Below, one piece after another: positions 9,060-16,271 of a DNA stretch of 47,421 bases (within the stretch, counting starts at the first letter, position 1; every line of letters begins with the position of its first letter). The position numbers were made by a program, and so were the translations under genes. Source of the stretch: Chloroflexi bacterium bin125 (GTDB lineage Bacteria > Chloroflexota > Dehalococcoidia > Bin125). A model generated the notes under the pieces. That model searched no databases. It was not told the DNA's origin and worked only from the letters and a program-made list of their open reading frames with translations. The DNA lies in contig MPNM01000022.1 of assembly GCA_002239025.1 (NCBI GenBank), positions 1 through 47,421 on the forward strand, given 5' to 3'.

Positions 9060-10088
9060 CTACGCCTCGATCCGTTCGATCCGGCCCGAGTCGAGGTCGA
9101 GCGTGACCACGCTGGTGTGCAGCTGCTCGCGGTAGACGTCGTGCGTCTCGCCCTCCTCGACCAGGACCATTTCCTTGGTCGTGCGCCCCTTGGCCAGGAC
9201 GCGCGATTCGGGAGTTTCCAGTTCGAGGTTGTCGAGGAAGCCGGCCGCGACGAGCATGGCCAGATGGCCCTTACGCAAGGGCATCAAGGGGCGTGTCGAG
9301 CGGTCGGTCGGCGGCCAGAATGCGTCCGTGATCTCGTCCTGGGTCCAGAGCCCGCGCTTGCGCGCCTCGGCGACCGCTTTCGAGAAGTCGATCACCCGGG
9401 TCGTGAACATCACCGGACCCGGCGCCGACATCCCGACGTCGTACTCGGGCCGCAGGTCGTGATGCAGCGGTTCCAGCCCGTCGACGCCCGCGACCAGGTC
9501 GGCCATCGCCCGCGCGTCGGGCCGCGGTTGCGGCTTGCGCACGCCCATGACGACAACCTGGTCGAACTGCTCGCGCTCGGGCTCAGGAAAGGTCCAGACC
9601 CGGACGCGCCGGTAGTTGGTCGTCAGGAACCGTGCCGAGGTCGCGATCTGAGGTCGCGGGATGATGTAGACCAGCAGCCCGTCGGGCTCCAGGTAGCGCG
9701 AGCAGTGGGTGAGGAACGCGTGCTCGACCCGCTTGTCCTCGCGGTCGTGGTCGTAGGGCGGGTTGAGCCAGAGCAGGTTGAACGCACGGTTGGCGATCGA
9801 GCAGCGGAAGAGGTCGCTGGAGAGCGCGTGGTCGAGCCGCTCGGCAGCCTCCTGCGCGCGCGCGGCGTGCAGTTCCACCCCGTAGGTCTCGTTCGGGACG
9901 TGGCGGTTCATCGACCCCGCCAACTGCGACAGGGCGTCGCCCGGACCGCAGCAGGGGTCGAGCAAGCGGACGATGTCGTCGCGCTGGCGGCCGTAGCGGA
10001 TCGGCGCCATCAAGAGCGAGCGGATGTAGTCGACCACGCGCGGCGGCGTCGGGTAGTAGCCGCCCTTCAGTTGTCCGGCGAGTCTCAT
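9060..10088 (-). CDS. DNA N6-adenine-type methyltransferase-like protein (DUF6094-like)
   Basis: The 342-aa product begins with a Gly-rich YYPTPPRVVDYI segment typical of adenine methyltransferases. It has a SAM-binding motif I, DPCCGPGDAL (~44-53), and the catalytic motif IV NPPYD (~113-117). The C-terminal half resembles the helical/β extension of DUF6094-type enzymes found on mobile elements. By family it would methylate adenine in DNA using S-adenosylmethionine. No endonuclease partner is adjacent, so it is probably an orphan enzyme serving element maintenance or anti-restriction (inference). The ATG at 10088 overlaps the stop of the 59-aa gene (ATGA) and has GAAAGGA upstream. Confidence 0.85.
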   Translation of the reverse strand: MRLAGQLKGGYYPTPPRVVDYIRSLLMAPIRYGRQRDDIVRLLDPCCGPGDALSQLAGSMNRHVPNETYGVELHAARAQEAAERLDHALSSDLFRCSIANRAFNLLWLNPPYDHDREDKRVEHAFLTHCSRYLEPDGLLVYIIPRPQIATSARFLTTNYRRVRVWTFPEPEREQFDQVVVMGVRKPQPRPDARAMADLVAGVDGLEPLHHDLRPEYDVGMSAPGPVMFTTRVIDFSKAVAEARKRGLWTQDEITDAFWPPTDRSTRPLMPLRKGHLAMLVAAGFLDNLELETPESRVLAKGRTTKEMVLVEEGETHDVYREQLHTSVVTLDLDSGRIERIEA

Positions 10089-10264
10089 TCGGTGTCCTTT
10101 CGTTCGTGGTCGGCCTCAAGGAGGCCGACCAGGTGGTCTTCGAGGTCTGCGGCGATCTGGGCGATCTGCCAGCCGGACTCCTCGGGTTGGAGCCACCAGC
10201 GGGCTGTCTCGTCGGCGCCCAGGCGGACGCTGACGATGATCTGGTCGTAGGTCGCATCGATCAT
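10085..10264 (-). CDS. Tiny hypothetical protein coupled to methyltransferase
   Basis: This 59-aa frame starts at ATG 10264 with a very strong AGGAGGAG site 5-6 nt upstream. Its TGA overlaps the methyltransferase ATG (ATGA), and its own ATG overlaps the stop of the preceding gene in the same way. The product is acidic, beginning MIDATYDQIIVSV, with an ARWWLQPEESGW stretch and a helical, charged C-terminus. No family is recognised. The two four-base overlaps and the strong ribosome binding site make it a convincing gene despite its size. Confidence 0.75.
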   Translation of the reverse strand: MIDATYDQIIVSVRLGADETARWWLQPEESGWQIAQIAADLEDHLVGLLEADHERKDTE

Positions 10265-10452
10265 GGGTGCTCCTCCTGGTACTGCTCAAGCAGGTTGAGC
10301 AGGTGGTCGTGGATGTCCTCGTGGACGCCCTCCTCGATCTGCGAGCCGTCTTCTTCGAGGTCGAAGTTGTAGATCGCGGTGATCTCTTCGCCGGCGATGT
10401 CGTCCTCTCCCGCTCGGGTCTCGACCGTGACGGTCACGTAGCGGTGGCTCAT
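10261..10452 (-). CDS. Small acidic hypothetical protein
   Basis: The 63-aa product starts with a β-strand-rich half (RYVTVTVETRAG) and ends in a strongly acidic helix (GVHEDIHDHLLNLLEQYQEE). GGAGG lies just upstream of its ATG at 10452. It overlaps its neighbours on both sides by ATGA junctions, so three consecutive genes (230-aa, 63-aa, 59-aa) and the methyltransferase form one translationally coupled block. Function unknown. Confidence 0.7.
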   Translation of the reverse strand: MSHRYVTVTVETRAGEDDIAGEEITAIYNFDLEEDGSQIEEGVHEDIHDHLLNLLEQYQEEHP

Positions 10453-11141
10453 GCCGATCCTCCGTTCAATTCGCGCGGCAGCTTGAGCGCGCCGTATTTG
10501 ACGGCCGCCGAGAGCTCGGTCTCTAGTAGCTGCGGGTCGTGGTAGCAGGCCCAGGCGTTGAGGCCGACCGACTTGAGCGGGCGGATCGCCTCGTTCTCCA
10601 GCCCCTGCTGCCAGAGCCAGTCGGCCCAGCTGTGGTGCAGCGGCAGCTCGCTGCGCTGGTTGAGGAAGCGCAGGTGCTGGGCCGGCGCTGCCGAAGCGTC
10701 CGGAGTCAAGAGCAAGAAGGCGTCGCGCTCAAACGAGAGCTCCGCCATCTGCGTGTAGACCATCGCGTGATGAGCGCCTGATTGCGGCAGCCTGGCGATC
10801 TTGGTCTTCCATGTGCCGATGCTGTGCTCCGGGATCTGGCAGCGCTCGTAGCCGCCCTCGTGCAGGTCGTCCACGGCGCCTTTGATCAGGAAGGCCGGGC
10901 TGGGCGGCGAGTTGAGCAGCGCCGCCCAGATCGCCTTGAGCGAGGTCTGGGCGCCGACCATCGAGACGAACCAGAGCTGGTTCTGTTCGGGGTCGGCGGC
11001 GAACGCGTCGCAGGTGGCTGAGAAGCCGCCCGCCGTGATCGTGTAGAGCTGAGTGGCCTGCCCCGGACTTGATCCGGCGGCCTGCCCCGCACTTGATGCG
11101 GGGTCGTCTCCCGAAGGAGGCGTGGTTGGGGTGTCGAGCAT
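10449..11141 (-). CDS. Conserved-looking hypothetical protein of the recombination cluster
   Basis: The 230-aa product starts at ATG 11141, which has AAAGGA 7 nt upstream; an ATG at 11156 would place that site inside the gene. After a low-complexity Ser/Pro/Gln N-terminus (~30 residues, encoded by two palindromic repeats) it is an ordered α/β protein with many aromatic residues (NQLWFVSMVGAQTS, HHSWADWLWQQG). No motif of a known enzyme family is visible. It lies directly downstream of radC and is coupled to the 63-aa gene. A role in handling element DNA is a guess from context only. Confidence 0.65.
   Translation of the reverse strand: MLDTPTTPPSGDDPASSAGQAAGSSPGQATQLYTITAGGFSATCDAFAADPEQNQLWFVSMVGAQTSLKAIWAALLNSPPSPAFLIKGAVDDLHEGGYERCQIPEHSIGTWKTKIARLPQSGAHHAMVYTQMAELSFERDAFLLLTPDASAAPAQHLRFLNQRSELPLHHSWADWLWQQGLENEAIRPLKSVGLNAWACYHDPQLLETELSAAVKYGALKLPRELNGGSA
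11063..11103. repeat. Two REP-like palindromes inside a gene
   Basis: CCGGA-CTTGA-TCCGG (11063-11077) and CCCCGC-ACTTGAT-GCGGGG (11085-11103) are adjacent palindromes sharing the core CCTGCCCCG(G/C)ACTTGAT. They encode the low-complexity N-terminal segment of the 230-aa protein. A related, nested palindrome lies at 14518-14557. This resembles short palindromic repeat insertion. Confidence 0.6.
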
Positions 11142-11183
11142 GGCTCGTCCTTTCATTGAATGCGGTGTTGGAGTGCGCAGGGC

Positions 11184-11702
11184 TCAGTCGATCAGGCCCT
11201 GGCCTTTGAGCGAGACCCAGCCATCGGAGCCGATCACGACGTGGTCCAGGAGTTCAATCCCGAGCAGGTTCCCAACCTCGACCAGGTCCTTGGTCAGCTG
11301 GATGTCCTCGCGGCTCGGTTCCGGGTCGCCTGAGGGGTGGTTATGCACCACGACGATGTGCGGGACGGCCTCGATCACAGCCGGTCGGAAGACCTCGGCC
11401 GGGCGCACCAGGGCGGCGTAGCCGTTGCCCTGATAGATCGTGCGCTGGCCGACGACGCGGTTCTTGCGGTCCAGGAGCAGCACCCGGACCTGTTCCTGGG
11501 CGAGCTCGGACATCTCATCCGAGAGCATGTCGACCACGGTCTCGGGCCGGAAGATGGTGGGCATGTCCTCGGGTCGCTCGGGCTTGGTCTCGACCTCGTA
11601 GCGGATCGCGAGTTCGCCCAGCAGGTTGAGGTTCTGGCGCAGGGCGTCGAGCAGGGCCTGCTGTTCGGGCTTGGCGGAGGTGGGTTCGGTCTGGGTGGTC
11701 AT
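11184..11702 (-). CDS. radC: RadC-like JAB/MPN domain protein
   Basis: The 172-aa product carries the complete JAMM metal-binding signature: HNHPSGDPEPSREDIQ supplies the two His and the downstream Asp, with a Glu earlier in the domain. It lacks the N-terminal helix-hairpin-helix of chromosomal RadC, as is usual for copies carried by mobile elements. The N-terminus is a coiled, acidic segment. GAAAGGA precedes the ATG at 11702. The family is metal-dependent by structure, but the biological role of RadC is unsettled. Association with SSB, Rad52 and exonuclease genes supports a role in plasmid or element DNA metabolism. Confidence 0.9.
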   Translation of the reverse strand: MTTQTEPTSAKPEQQALLDALRQNLNLLGELAIRYEVETKPERPEDMPTIFRPETVVDMLSDEMSELAQEQVRVLLLDRKNRVVGQRTIYQGNGYAALVRPAEVFRPAVIEAVPHIVVVHNHPSGDPEPSREDIQLTKDLVEVGNLLGIELLDHVVIGSDGWVSLKGQGLID

Positions 11703-11757
11703 CTCGGTGTCCTTTCAGGTACTGGTGGCTGTCCCGGACTGAGTGCCGGGAACGAAG

Positions 11758-11794
11758 CGGGGCCGCTCCCCTCGTTGATGGGAGAGCGGCCCCG
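11758..11794. terminator. Intercistronic GC hairpin
   Basis: CGGGGCCGCTC pairs over 11 bp with GAGCGGCCCCG, with an inner TCCC/GGGA pairing. It lies between ssb (stop 11836) and radC (start 11702). Confidence 0.6.
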
Positions 11795-11835
11795 TGGTGC
11801 GCCTCTGGAGAGGCGTCGATTGGCGTAGAGCGTGA

Positions 11836-12210
11836 CTAGAAGGGCTGGTCGCCGCCGTTGCCGTTGCGGCGACCGTTGCCATTGCCATTTCGCGAATCGA
11901 GGAAGACGACCTCGTTCGCGTGTACCTCGGTCGTCTGACGGCGCTGACCGTCCTGGTCTTCCCAGTCGTCGTAGCCGAGCCGACCCGAGGCGTAGATCCG
12001 GTCGCCCTTGCGGACGTATTCGGCGACCGCCTCGGCGGTCTTGCCCCAGCAGACGAGGTTGTGCCAGTCGGTCTGGCTCTCGCCCGACCCGTTGCGGCGG
12101 TCGGTCGCCAGCCGCAGGCGGCAGACGGCCGTGCCGCTCTTGGTCTGGCGCAGTTCGGGGTCGGTCCCGACTCGGCCCAGCAGTTCGATGCGGTTGATCG
12201 TGCGTGACAT
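11836..12210 (-). CDS. ssb: Single-stranded DNA-binding protein
   Basis: The 124-aa product starts at ATG 12210 with GAAAGGAG upstream; a longer in-frame extension to 12336 reads through a hairpin and is not credible. The OB-fold is clear: MSRTINRIELLGRVGTDPEL at the N-terminus, then TDWHNLVCWGK, YVRKGDRIYASGRL, and a VVFLDSR strand. A short Gly/Asn-rich linker leads to the tip GGDQPF, matching the conserved C-terminal D-x-P-F partner-binding motif. It coats ssDNA during replication and recombination of this element and probably recruits the neighbouring exonuclease, Rad52-like protein and primase. Confidence 0.93.
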   Translation of the reverse strand: MSRTINRIELLGRVGTDPELRQTKSGTAVCRLRLATDRRNGSGESQTDWHNLVCWGKTAEAVAEYVRKGDRIYASGRLGYDDWEDQDGQRRQTTEVHANEVVFLDSRNGNGNGRRNGNGGDQPF

Positions 12211-12272
12211 TCGTCGTGCTCCTTTCAGAGAGCGTGAGGCGGCGCGGACTGCCCGCGCCTGTTGAAATGGGG

Positions 12273-12305
12273 CAGGGCCGCTGCCAACTCGAGGCAGCGG
12301 GCCTG
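12273..12305. terminator. Intercistronic GC hairpin
   Basis: CAGGGCCGCTGCC pairs with GGCAGCGGGCCTG around AACTCGA with one mismatch. It lies between the exonuclease gene (stop 12353) and ssb (start 12210). Confidence 0.55.
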
Positions 12306-12352
12306 TGATGCGCGCGGCCGGCGGCCGGGCGTCCATGCAATGAGGTGGCAGG

Positions 12353-13417
12353 TCAGCTGACCCGGAGGTACTCCGAGGTCTGTTCGGTCACGATCTCGGC
12401 CCGCTGTTCGGGTTCGAGCAGCGCGTTGAGCCGCTTGTGGTCGACCGAGTAGCGGCGGCTCGTGACCATGCCCACGGTGCGGGCCTTGGCCGAGCCCTCC
12501 AGCCTGGCTTTGGTTTCTCCTTTCCCTGTGAGCCAGTGCTGGAGGGTCTTGAGCGCTCCGCGCTTGTCGGCGTCGAGCGACTTCAGCTGCTGCTGGATGC
12601 GCTCGTACTCGTGCAGCGCCGCCTGCGCATCGTCATCGGAGACGGGATCAACCGGCTCGGCCTCGGCCTCTTCAGAGGCCTCAATCGCCTCGCCAGGCTG
12701 GCAGACGTTGAGGTAGGGACAGCGCTGGCACTGCCAGTCGGAGGGCCCGAAGTCGCGTTCCGGCAGGGCCTCAGGGTCGGGGCCGCATGTCCGGTAGCGG
12801 TCGGCCAGCGGCGCCAGCCGCTCGCAGGCGCGGTCCCAGGCTCGCTCGACGCGGCCGGCGGGGATCACTTCGTAGTCCCAGCGCCGCGAGCCGGTGTCGA
12901 GCGTCGCGATCACCGTCTCGCGGAAGTCGCCGTAGAGTCCGAGCGTGTAACAGGCCGCCTGGGCGACCGACTCGGGGTGGCTGCGCTCCGCGCCCAGCGT
13001 CTGCCAGCGCTTGAACGCTTCGGGGCCGCGCGTCTTGACCTCGATCACCGACTCGTCGCCGAACAGCTCGATCGCGCCGGTCGCGTCCGGATGTCCGGTC
13101 ACAGTCAGTCCCGGTACGGCCTCGACTTCGACCCGCAGCGGCGCGTCGGGGTCAGCCGGAGTGACTGTCCAGAATCGGCGCTGCATGGCGCGGACGACGA
13201 CCGGTTCGAGCGCCTGTCCGGCCTCGAGCACCAGCTTGGTCTCGTCCGTCATTGGGTTGGTCACTTCCTGGCCCGTGGCCGCGTACCAGAGAGCGCGGCG
13301 GCATTGGCCCAGGGCCGAGGCGCGGACTTCGAGCCGCTCGTCCTCGGTGAACCGCGCCGCCGGGCGGTCGAACACGCGAGAGCGACTCGGGGTCAGGGGT
13401 GGGTTGCTAAGGGTCAT
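12353..13417 (-). CDS. PD-(D/E)XK (RecB/Cas4-like) nuclease with Fe-S cluster ligands
   Basis: The 354-aa product has the full RecB-family active site: GHPD (Asp111), EVKT (Glu126, Lys128) and a Gln at ~153 in QAACYTLGL. One Cys near the N-terminus (LGQCRRALWYA, Cys39) and three near residues 230-239 (CQRCPYLNVC) match the Cas4/AddB arrangement for a 4Fe-4S cluster. After the core there is a Glu-rich linker and a helical C-terminal domain. By family it is a metal-dependent ssDNA or dsDNA-end exonuclease. Next to a Rad52-like annealing protein and SSB it would make the 3' tails used for single-strand annealing. GAAAGGA lies upstream of the ATG. Confidence 0.87.
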   Translation of the reverse strand: MTLSNPPLTPSRSRVFDRPAARFTEDERLEVRASALGQCRRALWYAATGQEVTNPMTDETKLVLEAGQALEPVVVRAMQRRFWTVTPADPDAPLRVEVEAVPGLTVTGHPDATGAIELFGDESVIEVKTRGPEAFKRWQTLGAERSHPESVAQAACYTLGLYGDFRETVIATLDTGSRRWDYEVIPAGRVERAWDRACERLAPLADRYRTCGPDPEALPERDFGPSDWQCQRCPYLNVCQPGEAIEASEEAEAEPVDPVSDDDAQAALHEYERIQQQLKSLDADKRGALKTLQHWLTGKGETKARLEGSAKARTVGMVTSRRYSVDHKRLNALLEPEQRAEIVTEQTSEYLRVS

Positions 13418-13453
13418 GTCGGGTTCCTTTCGGGATACCTGTAGGGAGGAAAC

Positions 13454-13484
13454 GCGGGGCCGCGACTTAGGTCCGCGGCCCCGC
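13454..13484. terminator. Intercistronic GC hairpin
   Basis: A perfect 11-bp stem, GCGGGGCCGCG with CGCGGCCCCGC, surrounds a 9-nt loop between the Rad52-like gene (stop 13512) and the nuclease gene (start 13417). Confidence 0.6.
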
Positions 13485-13511
13485 TCCAGTTGGTTGGCTG
13501 GCTGAGCTGGC

Positions 13512-14438
13512 TCAGCCCTGTTGCGACCGCTGCCGCTGTTCGAGTTTCTCGGCGGCGGAGGCGATCAGCGGGTTGATCGCGTCGGGACCCAGGTCATCCA
13601 GCGGGCGACCGGTCTTCGCCTCGACCGCTGAGCGGACCTGCGCCTCGGAGAAGCCCTGCTGCGTGCTCAACTCGATCAGTTGCGCGCGCAGGTTCGCGGC
13701 GTCGCGCTCATCGACGCTGGCTGATTCGGCCGTCGGCTGAACGACCCGGCGTCGCGGTTGCGGCTCGCTACGGCGTTCGGGTTGCGGCTGCTGGCGCGAC
13801 TCTGGGGCCGGTCCTGGTGGTCGGCTGTTGCGGGTGCTTGTCGGCGGATCGCCATAGAGGCCGTTGCCGAAGCGATCGCCGAAGCTGCGCAGGGCGCGCT
13901 TGAGCGCGTCGGTCACGGCGCCCTTGAACGCCGTCTCGTGGCCGTCGGCGGACTCGTCGGTGACCGCCTGGAAGCCGACGTCGGTGCGCGAGGGCGCGCC
14001 CGGCACAGTGACCTTGACGATCGCCGAGTAGGCGGTGCTGCTCGTGACCTCGCCGCTGCGCGAGTCCATGGACTCGATCTGGCGCAGGGTCACGTCGCCG
14101 ACCAGTTCGTAGCCCCAGCCGCCGAATCCGAAGATCCGGTTGGCCTGATCAATAGCCGTGTGGCCCTCGATGTAGTCGAACTTGCGCCCGCCGCGGCCCT
14201 TGCGCTGCGAGACCAGCCGCGGGTCGAGCGTTTGCCCCAGCGCCTCCGTGACGACCGGAGCTAGCGCGTCCCAGTGCAGCGCCTCCGGCGCCGTCGGCGC
14301 GGAGACCGTCTGCGGGGCGAAGTGCGGGCGCGCTCCGTTGCCCCCCGTTCGGGCCGGGGGCAGGCTGTTGCCGTTGCCGTTGCTGCTGCCGTTGCTGCGA
14401 ACCGCTGTCGCGGTTCCGTTGCCGTTGCTGCTGCTCAT
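13512..14438 (-). CDS. Rad52/Rad22-family single-strand annealing protein
   Basis: The 308-aa product has an Asn/Gly/Ser-rich N-terminus (~45 residues), then the Rad52-type annealing domain (~55-200). That domain includes RKFDYIEGHTAIDQANRIFG, FGGWGYEL, and the closing segment KGAVTDALKRALRSFGDRFG followed by NGLYGD. A disordered Pro/Gln/Arg linker and a helical C-terminal domain follow. Rad52-family proteins form rings that anneal complementary ssDNA coated by SSB. With the adjacent exonuclease and SSB it makes a phage-Red-like recombination set. AAGGAG precedes the ATG at 14438. Confidence 0.9.
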   Translation of the reverse strand: MSSSNGNGTATAVRSNGSSNGNGNSLPPARTGGNGARPHFAPQTVSAPTAPEALHWDALAPVVTEALGQTLDPRLVSQRKGRGGRKFDYIEGHTAIDQANRIFGFGGWGYELVGDVTLRQIESMDSRSGEVTSSTAYSAIVKVTVPGAPSRTDVGFQAVTDESADGHETAFKGAVTDALKRALRSFGDRFGNGLYGDPPTSTRNSRPPGPAPESRQQPQPERRSEPQPRRRVVQPTAESASVDERDAANLRAQLIELSTQQGFSEAQVRSAVEAKTGRPLDDLGPDAINPLIASAAEKLEQRQRSQQG

Positions 14439-14479
14439 TTCGTGCTCCTTGTTCAGTGGTGTTCGTGGTTGTTGGGTGC

Positions 14480-14557
14480 GGTTGCCAGTGACGGCAACCG
14501 TGCGCCGTGCCGCCTGTCCCGCACTTGCCTGCCCCTGGCTTGACCAGGGGATGCGGG
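14480..14557. terminator. Hairpins upstream of rad52-like gene, including REP-like palindrome
   Basis: GGTTGCC-AGTGAC-GGCAACC (14480-14499) is followed by a nested palindrome: CCCGCA...TGCGGG outside (14518-14557) and CCCCTGG-CTTGA-CCAGGGG inside (14532-14550). The second resembles the palindromes at 11063-11103. Together they separate the primase gene (stop 14655) from the Rad52-like gene (start 14438). Confidence 0.55.
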
Positions 14558-14654
14558 GCCGGCACGGTCAGCTAGAGGCCATAGGCAGGCCCTCCGTTTC
14601 ATTGACTTGGGGAGTTGGGTGGTAGCGGGACGGGTCCCGCTGGGAATGTCGTCG

Positions 14655-15698
14655 CTAGCGAGCGGCGGTTGCCGCCAGCCGGAGTTGGTCGAGGAGGACG
14701 GCGCGGCCGTCCGGGCGAGCGCCCAGCTCGCCCACGTCGGAGACGCCCCGAGGCAGGTTCACGATCGCGGCCCGGCGAGCGCCGAGCAGTCCGGCGAGCT
14801 CGTCTGCCGCGGCGCGTCCGGCCTCATCGGCGTCGAAGGCGAGGAAGACGCGCGGTCGCCCCTGTAGGGCGGAAGCCAGCTTGTCCATTCCCTGCGTGCC
14901 AAGCGCTGCGCAGGCCGGCAGGCCCCATGTCGTCAGCAGGAGCCAGTCGAACAGGCCTTCGGCGACGACGATCCAAGGGGCCTGGCAGTCCAGCCGGCGC
15001 AGGCCGAGCACCGGTTTGGGGCCGGGCAGAGCCTGGAACCTGGGGCTGACCTCGGGCCAGATCGATCGCCCGGCGAGCCAGTGGACTCGTTCCCCAATCA
15101 GTTCGGGGACGACGATCATGCCGCCGAAGCGCTCACGCCGCTCCCGGACGAGGCCGCTGCGCAGGATCCGTTCGTCATCGAACCCGGCCTGCTTGAGCCA
15201 ATCGCGCAGCCCGTGGCCGCTGGCGTAGCCCAGCCCCAGGCGTCGTGCGGTCGCGAGGCTGATCCCACGTCCGGCGAGGTACGCCTGGGCGGCCTGGCTG
15301 AGCTGCAGCTGGCGCTGGTAGCAGCGCATCGCCGCCGTCAACAGGGTTGGGTCACAGATCGGCGCACGTGGTTGCGCGCTCGCGTCTCGGAGGGGAGGGT
15401 CCGGCATCGTTGCAACCACGGGCGAGGAATCGAGGCTGCGAATCGCCTCGGGCAGGCTGAGCCGCTCCGAGCGCTGAATGAAGTCCAGGACGTCTCCGCC
15501 CAGGCCGCAGCCGAAGCAGTAGAACCGCTGCGTGTCGGCGTAGACCGTGAAGCTGCCTTCGGTTTCCTCATGGAAGGGGCAGACGCCCTGGCGGACCCGA
15601 CCTCGGCCGCGCAACTGAACGCCGGCTGCCTCGACCACGCCGCCCAGAGGGTGACGCGCCTTGAGCGCGGGAATGTCGATAGTGCTGCTCAGAGTCAT
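14655..15698 (-). CDS. Short DnaG-type primase (CHC2 zinc finger + TOPRIM)
   Basis: The 347-aa product starts at ATG 15698, which overlaps the previous gene's stop (ATGA). An N-terminal CHC2 zinc finger (Cys40, His43, Cys61, Cys64; CPFHEETEGSF ... FYCFGCGLGGD) is followed by the RNA-polymerase core with RFGGMIVVPEL. The TOPRIM metal residues are Glu247 (VVAEG) and Asp289/Asp291 (FDADEAGR). It ends soon after TOPRIM and lacks the C-terminal DnaB-binding domain of chromosomal DnaG (~600 aa), which fits a mobile-element primase. It would synthesise primers for the element's own replication. A frameshifted copy of its first ~70 residues lies at 29171-29377. Confidence 0.9.
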   Translation of the reverse strand: MTLSSTIDIPALKARHPLGGVVEAAGVQLRGRGRVRQGVCPFHEETEGSFTVYADTQRFYCFGCGLGGDVLDFIQRSERLSLPEAIRSLDSSPVVATMPDPPLRDASAQPRAPICDPTLLTAAMRCYQRQLQLSQAAQAYLAGRGISLATARRLGLGYASGHGLRDWLKQAGFDDERILRSGLVRERRERFGGMIVVPELIGERVHWLAGRSIWPEVSPRFQALPGPKPVLGLRRLDCQAPWIVVAEGLFDWLLLTTWGLPACAALGTQGMDKLASALQGRPRVFLAFDADEAGRAAADELAGLLGARRAAIVNLPRGVSDVGELGARPDGRAVLLDQLRLAATAAR

Positions 15699-16144
15699 GA
15701 CGCACCGCCTTTGGACAGCGGTTTGAGCCCTCTGAGGCTGCGCTGCGAGACGACCTTGCCGTGATGCCAGCGCATGCCCAGGACGGCTCGAACTTCCAGC
15801 GTCCCGTCGTCGCTTGGGGTCAGGACGGCGGCGCGCCCGATGCCAGGGTTGTAGAGCTGTGCCCGCGCGTCGCCGATGTGACGACGCGCCAGGCCGAGGA
15901 ACTCCGCGTAGGCCCAGCGCCGTTCGCCCTCGGTTGCACTGCTCAAGTCGATGTCGGCGAAGACGGCAAGCGCGCCGTCGAGCTCTCCCGCGCGTCCGAG
16001 TCGTCGCGCTTCGTGAATCACCCGGGCCGGGGAGGTTGCAGGCTGCGCCGGTTCGTCCAGGCCGAAGATGGCGTCGATCAGTCGGTCGACCAGTTCCTCC
16101 AGCGTGGGCCGGGGAGCGGTCGAGGTGGTGATTGCGGCAGTCAT
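15695..16144 (-). CDS. Hypothetical protein coupled to primase (intact copy 1)
   Basis: The 149-aa product starts at ATG 16144 with GGAG 8 nt upstream. It is helical in its first 90 residues (RPTLEELVDRLIDAIFG, then ARRLGRAGELDGALAVFADI, resembling a TPR-type helical pair). It ends in a small β-rich, basic domain (GTLEVRAVLGMRW ... SQRSLRGLKPL). No enzyme motif is seen. Its stop overlaps the primase ATG, and the same pair with the same overlap occurs at 29374-29814, so the two are a conserved functional unit. A primase-partner or regulatory role is inferred from this linkage. Confidence 0.75.
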   Translation of the reverse strand: MTAAITTSTAPRPTLEELVDRLIDAIFGLDEPAQPATSPARVIHEARRLGRAGELDGALAVFADIDLSSATEGERRWAYAEFLGLARRHIGDARAQLYNPGIGRAAVLTPSDDGTLEVRAVLGMRWHHGKVVSQRSLRGLKPLSKGGAS

Positions 16145-16219
16145 GGTGGTCTCCGTTCTTGAGGTGGTGTGTGACTGCGGTCGAGTTGGTCGCTGCCTGC
16201 TGAGCGGCAGCGACCAACG

Positions 16220-16243
16220 GGGCCGCCTCCGTGGAGACGGCCC
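16220..16243. terminator. Intercistronic GC hairpin
   Basis: GGGCCG-(C)CTCC-GT-GGAG(A)-CGGCCC forms a hairpin between the 185-aa gene (stop 16272) and the 149-aa gene (start 16144). The duplicated segment keeps an equivalent hairpin near 29868-29886, with a different sequence but the same position. Confidence 0.6.
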
Positions 16244-16271
16244 TGTTGTGCAGATGGGTTGCGATCGTTGG

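Noticed and set aside
9117-10250. A 377-codon plus-strand frame opposite the methyltransferase
   Set aside because: Low-complexity composition, antisense to a gene with clear SAM and NPPY motifs.
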